Source: Quercus robur
Lineage: Eukaryota > Streptophyta > Magnoliopsida > Fagales > Fagaceae
Direction: 5' to 3'
DNA length: 64,000 bases
NCBI RefSeq assembly: GCF_932294415.1
Contig: NC_065537.1
Span: 63,874,290 to 63,938,289, forward strand
The notes under the pieces were generated by a model. It did no database searches, had not been told where the DNA came from, and was given only the letters and a program-made list of their open reading frames with translations. Positions 12,867 to 22,813 of the stretch are shown piece after piece. Numbering within the stretch: the first letter of the stretch is position 1; the number at the start of each line of letters is the position of its first letter. Made by a program: the position numbers and the translations under genes.

Positions 12867-13543
12867 TGTGGGGTCCAATAATTTGTGGTCCTGGCCCATT
12901 TTTACATTGGGGCCCAAGGCCCGAGCCGAGGAAGGTTATAGCCGAGAATAGGTAATAAAAGTCCAAATAGTCTTGAGACACAGCCGAGGATGATTCTGTC
13001 CTCGGCATATCCGAGGTCCCCCTGGAAGGAAGGGCAAAAAAGGTATAGGAATAGTTTGGGAAAAAATCTAAAATATCTATGTCAATAAAGAAGGGTACGC
13101 TGGATAGTATAACGACCAAGTACAAAGGGAAAGCTGCCCTTACTGCCATTCAATACTCTGCACCTGACAGAGCCATACTCTTCAGCTTTTACAACCACCC
13201 CCAACCACTCTGGGTATGGGCTGATGGGACAAGTATCAGTCCTGGAAAGTCGAACCCACACGTGGACATTGGATAAAGGATACAGGCTAGTATAAAAGGA
13301 AAAGTAAGCAATTCAGAGAATAGGCTGGGAAAAATGGCCAAAAACCAGAGCCTCCCAGCCCGCTTCTAGGAGAAAGACTCCTAGGGCGAACGCGATTTAA
13401 TTATATATGAACATCACGAAAAACTACTGTTTTGTGACCAAGGCCTAGCCTTTCAAACCCACGCTCTATAAATGATATTGTTTGGGCCCTTTTTACGTAC
13501 GAACCCAACGTTATTACGGGTCGTTACAAATTGTGTCCTTACA
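12867..13543 (+). mobile_element. Solo LTR (677 bp), related to the LTRs at 16189-21785
   Basis: It begins TGTGGGGTCC, ends TTACA, and is flanked by the 5-bp direct repeat ATTAT (12862-12866 and 13544-13548). There is no internal region or second LTR, so it is the product of LTR-LTR recombination. Read on the + strand it resembles the reverse complement of the 601-bp LTRs further right. Shared parts include the TGTGGGG start, the GGCCC-rich stretch, the inverted GCCGAGGA/TCCTCGGC arms, the phrase CTGATGGGACAAGTATCAGT, and the CTTACA-type end. Confidence 0.85.
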
Positions 13544-13880
13544 ATTATTAGGGATAATTACAGCAAACCCACCTGAGGTTTGGCCCGTTTACACTTTACC
13601 TACCCGTGGTTTAAAACTTATCACTTTGCCCACCTGAGGTGCCTTCCGTTAGAAATCTGTTACCCACCTCTCCCTTTGCCGTTAGAAAAACACATTTTTA
13701 GAGAAAAACAAACATAACAAAGATCAAAAAGTTAGGGTTTTTTTTTTGCTTAAGAACTTCGCCTTAAAACTGCATAACTCAAACTCTCTCTCTTTCTTAT
13801 GAATCAAATCAAAGGAAGAAGAAAAGGAAAGAGAGATCTGTGAGTGTTGTAATCTCTAAACTCTAAATCTATCATTTGTT

Positions 13881-14081
13881 ATGACAAAAGAGAGAGATAA
13901 AGAGAGTTCTTGGAGTCGGAGTCTTAGGAGAGTAATAAAAGAAAAGAAGTTGAACATCAACGCGATCGTGCCTTCAACTTCTGGAACCCACGGTGGCCAA
14001 TCACCCAATTTAGGCGAACCGCCACCACCTCCGCCTCCAGGTGGGCCGCCACGTGGAGGACCTAGAGCTGGACCCACGTAA
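13881..14081 (+). other. Short proline-rich ORF inside the Pack-MULE, origin unknown
   Basis: This 66-codon frame starts at an ATG just inside the left TIR and ends in a run of Pro and Gly (about residues 42-64). It stops where the captured transporter fragment begins. It could be the start of a chimeric element transcript or a chance frame. I do not recognise the peptide. Confidence 0.25.
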
Positions 14082-14250
14082 TGGGTCCCATTCCAATTGA
14101 AAAACTTGCCACAAAAGCCAACAACATGATTATGCACAAAGCCAAAGCCCACATGATTTTACGATCAGAATGATCAATCACCATGAGCCCAGATGCCAAG
14201 GCGACGAGTGATACCATCATCCCAGTCACACTGCTCAAAAGCAACGGGTA
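14071..14250 (-). pseudogene. Captured fragment of a polyol/monosaccharide transporter (MFS sugar porter)
   Basis: The - strand reads PLLLSSVTGMMVSL, then a stretch containing IDHSDRK, a hydrophobic helix, and SFSIGMGPITWV. This is the region of plant polyol/monosaccharide H+ symporters spanning two transmembrane helices, just before the usual YSSEIFP motif. The resemblance stops at GPITWV (about 14071) and before PLLLSS (about 14250). So only about 60 codons were captured, without start, stop or the rest of the 12-helix protein. It lies antisense to the neighbouring IRX15 fragment. Confidence 0.8.
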
Positions 14251-14277
14251 AGAAAGAGCTTCACCCAGCCAACACGG

Positions 14278-14817
14278 TGCACCTCGCTGAACCCGCGTGG
14301 CAAAACGGTGTTCCTCGAGGAAGATCCGAAGTGGTTCCAGACGGTCCTCAAGGACTCGCCGTACCTGAAGGCCTACACGGTCAAGTACCGAACCCAGCTC
14401 TCCCAGGCCGACCATCTCCTCTCCTCGTACCGCTCCGAACGCCTCTGCTCATCGTCCGATGCGTACCTACGTGGCAACACACGGTGTCGTTTGGCGCTCG
14501 AGAATCTTCCCGACGAGGTGTACGAGACGGAGTGGGATTTGATAATGATCGACGCGCCGAGAGGGTACTTCGTTGAAGCGCCAGGTAGGATGGGTGCGAT
14601 TTTCTCGACGACGGTCATGGCGAGGAACAGGAAGGGATCCGGTGTGACGCACGTGTTCCTGCACGATGTTGATCGGAGAGTAGAGAAGGCTTTTGCTGAA
14701 GAGTTTCTTTGTAGGAAGTACTTGGTTAAGGCTGTCGGGAGGCTCTGGCATTTTGAGATTCCGTCTGCGGCTAATAACGCTAGTGTTGCTGGGAGTAACT
14801 CAGTTACTTTTTGCTAA
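14278..14817 (+). pseudogene. Captured C-terminal half of an IRX15/IRX15-L-like DUF579 protein
   Basis: The open + strand frame reads from TSLNPRGKTVFLEEDPKW through LRGNTRCRLALENLPDEVYE, WDLIMIDAPRGYF, APGRMGAIFS and FLHDVDRRVEKAFAEEFLC to KAVGRLWHFEIP, and ends with its own stop at 14815-14817. DUF579 proteins of the IRX15 clade act in the Golgi in xylan deposition; relatives are glucuronoxylan 4-O-methyltransferases. About 175 of some 310-320 residues are present, and the N-terminal membrane anchor is missing. No stop interrupts this part. The break at about 14278 joins the transporter piece. It is probably not functional as a xylan enzyme, but the intact frame is notable. Confidence 0.85.
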
Positions 14818-15120
14818 GTTTAATTTTTGGAAGACCTCTTTGGTCCACCCGATCTGGAAGTTGACGATGATGCAGATGATGGGAGGTTGGGATTGAGAGC
14901 GGTTGGTGGTGATATAGGCTTGGAGTTCGAGGGCAGATTGCTGGCGGGTCGGATTAGATCTAGGGCGCATAGGAGGACCCGAGATGAGTGGGTTTTGAGA
15001 GAAGGAAGAGGAAATATGAGTGGTGGTGGTGCCGGAGATGGAGGGAATGACGAGGGTAGTGTGGAAATTACGGGAGGAAAGGTGGGTGCAAAGCTCCATG
15101 CAAGGGTGAAGGATTGAATA
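14818..15120. other. Third Pack-MULE interior segment, origin unknown
   Basis: This stretch of about 300 bases follows the IRX15 stop and precedes the right TIR. Both strands have open frames (for example + strand 14827-15117, 96 codons, Asp/Gly/Arg-rich). I recognise neither. It may be a further captured piece, possibly flanking DNA of the donor IRX15 gene. Confidence 0.35.
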
Positions 15121-15402
15121 CATGTTTGAATAACCAATGGACAAGAGAATAGCAATACTGTTGGTTTGTGTTTTGTTCTAAAAGAAGTTCTTAAGCAAAA
15201 AAAAAGCCCTAACTTTTTGATCTTTGTTATGTTTGTTTTTCTCTAAAAATGTGTTTTTCTAACGGCAAAGGGAGAGGTGGGTAATAGATCTCTAACGGAA
15301 GGCACCTCAGGTGGGCAAAGTGATAAGTTTTAAACCACGGGTAGGTAAAATGTAAACGGGCCAAACCTCAGGTGGGTTTGCTGTAATTATCCCCAATTAT
15401 TA

Positions 15403-16183
15403 TTATCATCCCAAAATTGTGGGCTATAATTGGTTTCATCCAAAAAGAATTAAAAACAAAGCATTGGTGGGCTCTCTCCCACATCCAAGATGGCCCCCAA
15501 AGTTTTGAGATAATAAATATTTAATCCAATTGAAACCTTACACATTACTTTAACCCAAAAAAAGAAGTTGTAAGTTTGTGAAAATTATCATTCATTGTCA
15601 ATTTCCCATAATGATTTGAGTTTTTAATTTTTGTAAACCAATCTATAACATGGTAGATTGTCAGCATTAGCTCTCGATATTCCAAATGATTACACTCTAA
15701 ACCACCTCTTTCTCTCTCAATGCCTAAATCAAACATGAAAAATTAGATTTAGGTTTTCTTTTACCATGATTGCTTTACCAAAAGTAAAGTAAAAATCATT
15801 TTTAGAAAATAAATAAATAAAAATTTCATATCTTTTTGTTAAAATTTATACCTAAACTATAATATTTGACTCTCTAATATGAAATTAATTTTGGTTTGAC
15901 AAGTATTAATTAACCAAGTTATGTGTTGAATCTGTCTTTACTTCAATAAGTTGAAACCATATGGTGATTTTATTGTTAAGTAAAGTTGCAATAGTATTTT
16001 TGATAAATTAATTCTACTATTGTATTTTTTTTAATTTTATCTTTGTGATAATATTTTGTGCATCTTGAGTTCAAAGAGAAGATATAATTAGAAATTTTAA
16101 AATCTTGATTCAATTAAAAGTTATAAAATACATTATGTCAACAATATATTTGCCAAGTATTTTGTCAAATATAATATAAAATG
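15403..16183. other. Noncoding AT-rich spacer between two elements
   Basis: I see no gene, RNA gene or bounded element here. Confidence 0.6.
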
Positions 16184-16188
16184 ATATG

Positions 16189-16789
16189 TGTAAGCACACG
16201 ATTTGCGCGGAACCGCAGTTGGGTTGGGTTCGCATGTAAATGGGCCCATACAATATCATTTGTAGAGAGTGGGATCGAAAGGCTAAGTCATGTTTACTCG
16301 GCTATGGTTTTGTAAAGTTGTTCATGCATGATTTAGAGGTGTTCACCCCTTTTTTTGGTCCTTTTCCCTGGAAGGATCCCCCTCTTTAGGTTGCATATTT
16401 TCCTTTTATATTGGCCTTCCTTCAATTTCCTTCGTCCATGTGTAGGGTCAACATTTTCAAGACTGATACTTGTCCCATCAGTCCCAGACCTAAGTCGTTG
16501 AGAGTTGTTGATAAAGTTAATGGGTAAGGCTCTGCTAGGCGCAGAGATATGCTTGGGGAAGGTGGCAGAGGAAGCTTTTCTTAGATATTTTGGATTTCCC
16601 TTCAAGCACGTCCTTTTACCTTTCTGCCCTTACTCTTGAGTTAGCCGAGGACTACACTGTCCTCGGCTGCTTCTCCGGGCCAATTTGGGCCACACTATTC
16701 TTGAACTCTGGCCATGACCCTTTTTCGGCTTAGACCTTTGGGCCCTTCATCAGCGAATGGGCCTGGCCCGTCAATTGTTGGTCCCCACA
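16189..16789 (-). repeat. 3' LTR of the LARD-like element
   Basis: 601 bp, TG...CA on both strands and nearly identical to 21185-21785. At about 16645-16670 it contains an inverted repeat, AGCCGAGGAC and its complement GTCCTCGGCT, with a short loop. Confidence 0.92.
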
Positions 16790-18218
16790 ATAGCCCTTCA
16801 AAACCCTGCTGTCCAACTCCTCGGTTGGAAAGGTGGGTTTTGATAATACCGAGACTTTATTGCGGCTCATTAAGTTCGGCCCTTGATCAACGTCGGCGAC
16901 TTTTCACCTCCCCAAGGAATGCGCCGATCTACGAGATATTTCCCTTGACTTACGCGTGATGCGTTTATTCCGTTTGGTTAGTCGTAGTGCGCTTTTAATG
17001 TCTTCCTTTTACGAGGCCTCTTAAATCTAGCGGTTACGGATAGCTTGGAGAAACGAAACGGTTTTGCATTTACTAGCAGATTTCTTAGAGGATCGGAGTG
17101 TGTCACGTACCCTCGTCTTTTTCCCCTATATAAAGAGAGAAGACAAGAAGGTGATTCTCTCATATGCGAATCCCTTAGACTCTTCTCAGAATCCACTTCT
17201 TCCATCTGGTTATTCCTCATTCGATAACACGTCCCCCATAGTGATCAACCATGAATGAATCCCTCCTTTCCCAGAAACATCATACCTCAACGAAACTTGA
17301 GATGGCTCGGTCGGGGCAAGGGTGGTGGAGACTCAAGGTTTGTCTCCCCATTCTTTTAGCCAAAATCCGAAGCAGGGGCTCGTCACATCCTATTTCCGGT
17401 GTGACTGAGTCAAAAACCTCCCTTGTCATCTCCATCCGCTCTCTCATGAGCATACCTAATATGGCTCCCCTTCTCCCTCTTTTGCTCCTTTTACTTTCTT
17501 TTCATTGCTTCCATCTTCTTCTCCTCCTTCCCGCTCATGTCCTCCATCTTCTTTTTCCCTTGCATTCTTCAGTGACAAGAGCTTGCTGAAGTGCTTCCAT
17601 ATCTTCTAATTCTTCTTCCTTCTCCTCCATTATTTTTGTATAAGGATCTTCTCCTGATATGAACAGTACTGAGGCATAGATTTCAGAAAGACTTTGAAGG
17701 CGAATTCAGAAGACACCTGATGGTTTACTTACTTGTGTTACGGATGCTGTTACTGTTTTAGCAGTTCATTTTTTGTATTGGCTCATTTAAGCCATTCCTT
17801 GTATGTTGTAACAATTTTTCATATTAATAAAAGTGATTGTTACTCTATTTCGTATGTCTTGTTTATATACTTTAACAAATGTGAATGCGCTGCTCGGCAT
17901 AATAGTATAGCATTTCAATTAATAATAAATAAGGCCAAAGTAATCGTTGATAAAAAGATGCCACGATGACTTTAACAAAATTATTATTCAACGTAGCAAT
18001 CCGACCAGTGTGGAATGAGACTTATCTTAAAATTAGCCGTGATGGGTATTAAATGCTCCGATTAGATGTAAGAAGTAGCTATCCGAGGACGTGTTACCCA
18101 CCGGATGAATGGCCTCTTTAGGTTGACGATCATTAGGTTGTTCTGCCATCTCCATGATACGCGAGCCTTAACCTTTTCCAGTATTTAAGCCGAGAAGTTT
18201 CTTCATTTGGGCAGTTGA

Positions 18219-18390
18219 TTTCCCAAGCAACCTGAGTCCGAGGACTTTGCAAAACCTGGGTTCTGTTCAGGACTTATGCGTTTTATCTTATGTACTTGAT
18301 TTTCCTTTTAGTTTGAGTCCGAGGACCATGCAAGCCTTAGGTTCTATCCAAGACCAATGTCTGCATCAGTACTTGGTTTCCCCTATCTTT
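18219..18390. repeat. Two diverged 81-bp-type units outside the main array
   Basis: Two degenerate copies of the array unit occur here, recognisable by GAGTCCGAGGAC, TGCAA-CCT-GGTTCTRT and ACTTGRTTTYC. They lie 1.3 kb from the amplified array in the same orientation and look like the older form from which it grew. Confidence 0.6.
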
Positions 18391-19650
18391 GAGCATTTCC
18401 CGAGGTGCCCAACAGTGATTGTCCTCGGCCATGGCCGCTGCTCGGCATCGGCCAAAGTACCTGGGCCCTTACACAAAGCGGCCCCGGGGCCACGAATCCA
18501 CCTAGCCCATGAATTAAGAGATATTTCTGCAACTTCTGGCCACGTGGTACCCTTTGATGTCACGATGACCGAAGTGCGCCTTTACGAGACTCTTTAATCT
18601 TGTGGTTGCAGTTGATGTTGGAAGTTGAGCCAGGACTGTTTTGTCTATAGCGTTTCTCGGGACGCCACATGAGTTGACTGCCATCACCTTGTCTTTTCCA
18701 ATAAATGGGAAGTAGAGAAAGTTGCTTTATATACGCACAAATCCTTCAGATTTTCTCCCACACCATAGCTTCCATATCCGGAGTTCTCCCTTCTTGGCAT
18801 AACATGTTGAAAGTGAGGGTTGGGAAGAAAGAAATGTCTCCGCCGCAGAAGCGCCGTGTCTTCATGAGGCTTATAACAGTAAGGTATGGGCACAGGAAGC
18901 ATAAGTTCAGGAGAGTATTCCATCTCCACCGAGGGAGAATGGTGTCTCTCCCTCTTTTAGCCAAAATCCGAAGCAGGCTCTGTTCATGCCAGCACTTTGG
19001 TATGGCAGAAGAAGGGTTTTCCTCCATCAGCGCCTCTGCTTTGCGGCAGGTGTATATTTAGAGAAAGCCCCATCACCTTCAACTCCCTACACCTTTTCTT
19101 CAACGGTGTCAGGTTCAAGTTGGGTCTTTTTGGCTGCCTGAGTTATGGGCATGTAAGGGTGCGGGGGAAGAATAAGGTCTCGGAGCTGTAGCCAACCTTT
19201 CCCCCGACATACCTCCTCGGCTTTCTCCAGCTTTCTTGTACTTTCTTTTCTTGCTTATGTAGTAAGCTTTGACATGGGCTGATTCCAGCTTTTCATTTGT
19301 ACATTGTACTATTTCTTTATCGTAATAAAAATGGAAATTGATTTACATGTTTTAAACGTTGATCTAATGGGCAACACAACTCTGTGAACGAATGTGCTCT
19401 ATGTATGTGTTGCTTTGAGAATATTTGTGATAAAGCTACTTTGAAGCATAATCTAATCAAATCTCATCTGCCATCACTATCAGGCATTATACCGATAATT
19501 TGTAATAAATCAAAGTTACGAAACTAACCGGGATATCAGTTGGACATTCTGTGATAAGCGCGTGAATGTCGTCCAAGGCTGATGATTTATAAACAATCTA
19601 TCCGAGCAGTCGACTGGGAGTTAAGGAGCTCCGATGGCGCTTTTGTGTAC

Positions 19651-20930
19651 TTGGTTTCCCCAGAGGCTTGGGTCCGAGGACCATGCAAGGCCTTGGTTCT
19701 GTCCAAAACTTGTATGCTTCTTTTTAAGTAGTTGGTTTCCCCAGAGGCTTGGGTCCGAGGACCATGCAAGGCCTTGGTTCTGTCCAAAACTTGTATGCTT
19801 CTTTTTAAGTAGTTGGTTTCCCCAGAGGCTTGGGTCCGAGGACCATGCAAGGCCTTGGTTCTGTCCAAAACTTGTATGCTTCTTTTTAAGTAGTTGGTTT
19901 CCCCAGAGGCTTGGGTCCGAGGACCATGCAAGGCCTTGGTTCTGTCCAAAACTTGTATGCTTCTCTTTAAGTAGTTGGTTTCCCCAGAGGCTTGGGTCCT
20001 AGGACCATGCAAGGCCTTGGTTCTGTCCAAAACTTGTATGCTTCTTTTTAAGTAGTTGGTTTCCCCAGAGGCTTGGGTCCGAGGACCATGCAAGGCCTTG
20101 GTTCTGTCCAAAACTTATATGCTTCTCTTTAAGTAGTTGGTTTCCCCAGAGGCTTGGGTCCGAGGACCATGCAAGGCCTTGGTTCTGTCCAAAACTTATA
20201 TGCTTCTCTTTAAGTAGTTGGTTTCCCTAGAGGCTTGGGTCCGAGGACCATGCAAGGCCTTGGTTCTGTCCAAAACTTGTATGCTTCTCTTTAAGTAGTT
20301 GGTTTCCCCAGAGGCTTGGGTCCGAGGACCATGCAAGGCCTTGGTTCTGTCCAAAACTTGTATGCTTCTCTTTAAGTAGTTGGTTTCCCCAGAGGCTTGG
20401 GTCCGAGGACCATGCAAGGCCTTGGTTCTGTCCAAAACTTGTATGCTTCTTTTTAAGTAGTTGGTTTCCCCAGAGGCTTGGGTCCGAGGACCATGCAAGG
20501 CCTTGGTTCTGTCCAAAACTTGTATGCTTCTCTTTAAGTAGTTGGTTTCCCCAGAGGCTTGGGTCCGAGGACCATGCAAGGCCTTGGTTCTGTCCAAAAC
20601 TTGTATGCTTCTCTTTAAGTAGTTGGTTTCCCCAGAGGCTTGGGTCCGAGGACCATGCAAGGCCTTGGTTCTGTCCAAAACTTGTATGCTTCTTTTTAAG
20701 TAGTTGGTTTCCCCAGAGGCTTAGGTCCGAGGACCATGCAAGGCCTTGGTTCTGTCCAAAACTTGTATGCTTCTTTTTAAGTAGTTGGTTTCCCCAGAGG
20801 CTTGGGTCCGAGGACCATGCAAGGCCTTGGTTCTGTCCAAAACTTGTATGCTGCTTTTTAAGTAGTTGGTTTCCCCAGAGGCTTGGGCCCGAGGACCATG
20901 CAAGGCCTTGGTTCTGTCCAAAACTTGTAT
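19651..20930. repeat. Tandem array, 81-bp period, about 16 units
   Basis: Unit starts (TTGGTTTCCCCAGAGGC) recur every 81 bases from 19651 to 20866, giving 15 full units and a final partial one. Units are almost identical; differences are single bases such as CTTTTTAAG/CTCTTTAAG and TTGTATG/TTATATG. As 81 is a multiple of 3, long repetitive frames appear on both strands, broken where a CAA-type codon becomes TAA. I treat these as by-products, not genes. Confidence 0.95.
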
Positions 20931-21164
20931 TCTCTTTTTATTTGCTTGTCTTCTGAAGGTTTAGCTCCTCGAATAAGGTGGGGTGAGCTGGCCTGGTGTT
21001 TGAAGCCCCTAGGCTTGTCCATGTCGTTGACACCGTGGAACGTAGCCCCTAGTAGGAGCTTATGTTGGAATATCAACAACATGTCGCCGGTGATATAGGC
21101 ACCTTCATAGCCCCTTGTTCGACAGAAGCTCAACTTCGCCACCGCTCGAGCTAACATGCAAGCC

Positions 21165-21184
21165 TTCCCACAGACGGCGCCAAT
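21165..21184 (-). other. Primer binding site of the LARD-like element
   Basis: Immediately inside the 5' LTR the - strand reads ATTGGCGCCGTCTGTGGGAA. The TGGCGCC start is complementary to a tRNA 3' end (CCA) and is frequent in plant LTR elements. The exact tRNA is not decided here. Confidence 0.6.
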
Positions 21185-21785
21185 TGTAAGCACACGATTT
21201 GCGCGGAACCGCAGTTGGGTTGGGTTCGCACGTAAATGGGCCCATACAATATCATTTGTAGAGAGTGGGATCGAAAGGCTAAGTCATGTTTACTCGGCTA
21301 TGGTTTTGTAAAGTTGTTCATGCATGATTTAGAGGTGTTCACCCCTTTTTTTGGTCCTTTTCCCTGGAAGGATCCCCCTCTTTAGGTTGCATATTTTCCT
21401 TTTATATTGGCCTTCCTTCAATTTCCTTCGTCCACGTGTAGGGTCAACATTTCCAAGACTGATACTTGTCCCATCAGTCCCAGACCTAAGTCGTTGAGAG
21501 TTGTTGATAAAGTTAATGGGTAAGGCTCTGCTAGGCGCAGAGATATGCTTGGGGAAGGTGGCAGAGGAAGCTTTTCTTAGATATTTTGGATTTCCCTTCA
21601 AGCACGTCCTTTTACCTTTCTGCCCTTACTCTTGAGTCAGCCGAGGACTACACTGTCCTCGGCTGCTTCTCCGGGCCAATTTGGGCCACACTATTCTTGA
21701 ACTCTGGCCATGACCCTTTTTCGGCTTAGACCTTTGGGCCCTTCATCAGCGAATGGGCCTGGCCCGTCAATTGTTGGTCCCCACA
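21185..21785 (-). repeat. 5' LTR of the LARD-like element
   Basis: 601 bp, matching 16189-16789 almost base for base. TSD ATATG follows at 21786-21790. Confidence 0.92.
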
Positions 21786-21790
21786 ATATG

Positions 21791-22813
21791 TTTTCCCCAA
21801 CTCATTACGCTCGTCAATTGTCAATATAATCACCCTTGACTGACGCTCTAAGTCGAAGCCAATTCTGCTCGGCTTATGACCAATGTTCACCCCTAATCTC
21901 TCCTTAAATTGTTTCACTTATTTTCACTAAAATTGATTAGTGTATTGCACCTAATTACCAATAAAGAACATGAAATTTAATCATAGAATTGGTAAAAGAG
22001 AGAAACCATTCGCATTTGAAGGAAAATTCTAATATATATATATATATATATATATTGAGTTAAGAGGGGAAAGAAGAACACTCATTTAAAGGAGATACAC
22101 TACACATCGCTCATTTGATGTAAGGTATTTCGTTTATATCTAAAAGAAATTTATTCTAGATAATATATATATATTAGTTTATTCTAAAAGAAATTTATTC
22201 TAGATAAAATATTAATTTAAAGTGAAATTATAAACTTTTAAAGCCCCAATTCCTTATATATTTCACCAAATCCAGTATTTAATTACATGTTCTCTCATAC
22301 ATACTACATTGGTAGGGGGCTTCTGCATTCAGGTTTTAAAAACTGATACTCCAAAATCATTGTGAAAATCTATTATTAAAAACTCCGAAATGATGATTTC
22401 TAGTTTAATGTAAAGATCTTATATGCGAGTTTAATAAAATATTTGATCCTAAGATAAATTAGTCAAATTGTGTGACATCTTATAAGCAATAAACATCTAC
22501 TCATTCATTCGATAATGACCGATATGATGCTAAAGCTCAAACTGTAACGAGATCCATCTCATGACAACAAAACCAAAAAGTAAAATAAAAGTTGGAAACT
22601 TAAAATTCTGATGCTCAATTGAACCTTTCATAATTGCAGTTAACATTTCAAGAATAATATTAAGACATGGACAAAGAAACCGAATATATAATCCCCACCC
22701 ACCCACAGAAAAATATTTCTTGGATATTACTAAGTACCCTAAAGCACTAGAGAATAATTCCTCTTTCATTTTTTTTTCCTTTCCTTAAAAGATACAACGA
22801 GCATCACTATCCT
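21791..22813. other. Noncoding region 3' of eIF4G
   Basis: AT-rich, with a (TA)n microsatellite at about 22031-22056 and a local repeat of TCTAAAAGAAATTTATTCTAGATAA at about 22138-22208. The eIF4G 3' UTR should lie in the right part. No gene seen. Confidence 0.55.

Larger units (their letters stand above)
13551..15393. mobile_element. Pack-MULE: Mutator-like element with ~200-bp TIRs and captured host gene pieces
   Basis: The terminal inverted repeats are about 13551-13758 and 15181-15393, both starting GGGATAATTACAGCAAACCC when read inward. The element is flanked by the perfect 9-bp repeat CAATTATTA (13542-13550 and 15394-15402), the TSD length of Mutator. No transposase is present. The interior is clearly more GC-rich than its surroundings. 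It holds a polyol-transporter fragment (- strand) and an IRX15/DUF579 fragment (+ strand), plus two stretches of unknown origin at about 13870-14070 and 14818-15120. Confidence 0.92.
16189..21785 (-). mobile_element. Non-autonomous LTR retrotransposon (LARD-like), 5.6 kb, no gag or pol
   Basis: Two direct LTRs of 601 bp each (16189-16789 and 21185-21785) enclose 4.4 kb. A perfect 5-bp TSD ATATG flanks the element (16184-16188 and 21786-21790). Its sense strand is the - strand: read that way the LTRs begin TGTGGGGACC and end CTTACA, and the 5' LTR (right side) is followed by the primer site ATTGGCGCCGTCTGTGGGAA. The interior has no frame resembling gag, protease, integrase or reverse transcriptase. 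It contains an old internal duplication (about 16930-17850 against 18560-19350, sharing the phrase TTTAGCCAAAATCCGAAGCAG) and an 81-bp tandem array. It needs enzymes from another element. The two LTRs differ at only a few positions by eye, so insertion was fairly recent. Confidence 0.92.

Noticed and set aside
14362-14751. Several - strand frames across the IRX15 fragment
   Set aside because: The + strand frame matches the DUF579 family throughout. The others result from high GC content.
19587-20921. Long repetitive ORFs on both strands (up to 174 codons)
   Set aside because: They arise because the tandem period of 81 is divisible by 3. They lie in a coding-free LTR element, and several units have in-frame stops on the - strand.
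19651-20930. CRISPR-like regular repeat
   Set aside because: Units are directly contiguous with no variable spacers, and the DNA is plant nuclear. It is a simple tandem array.
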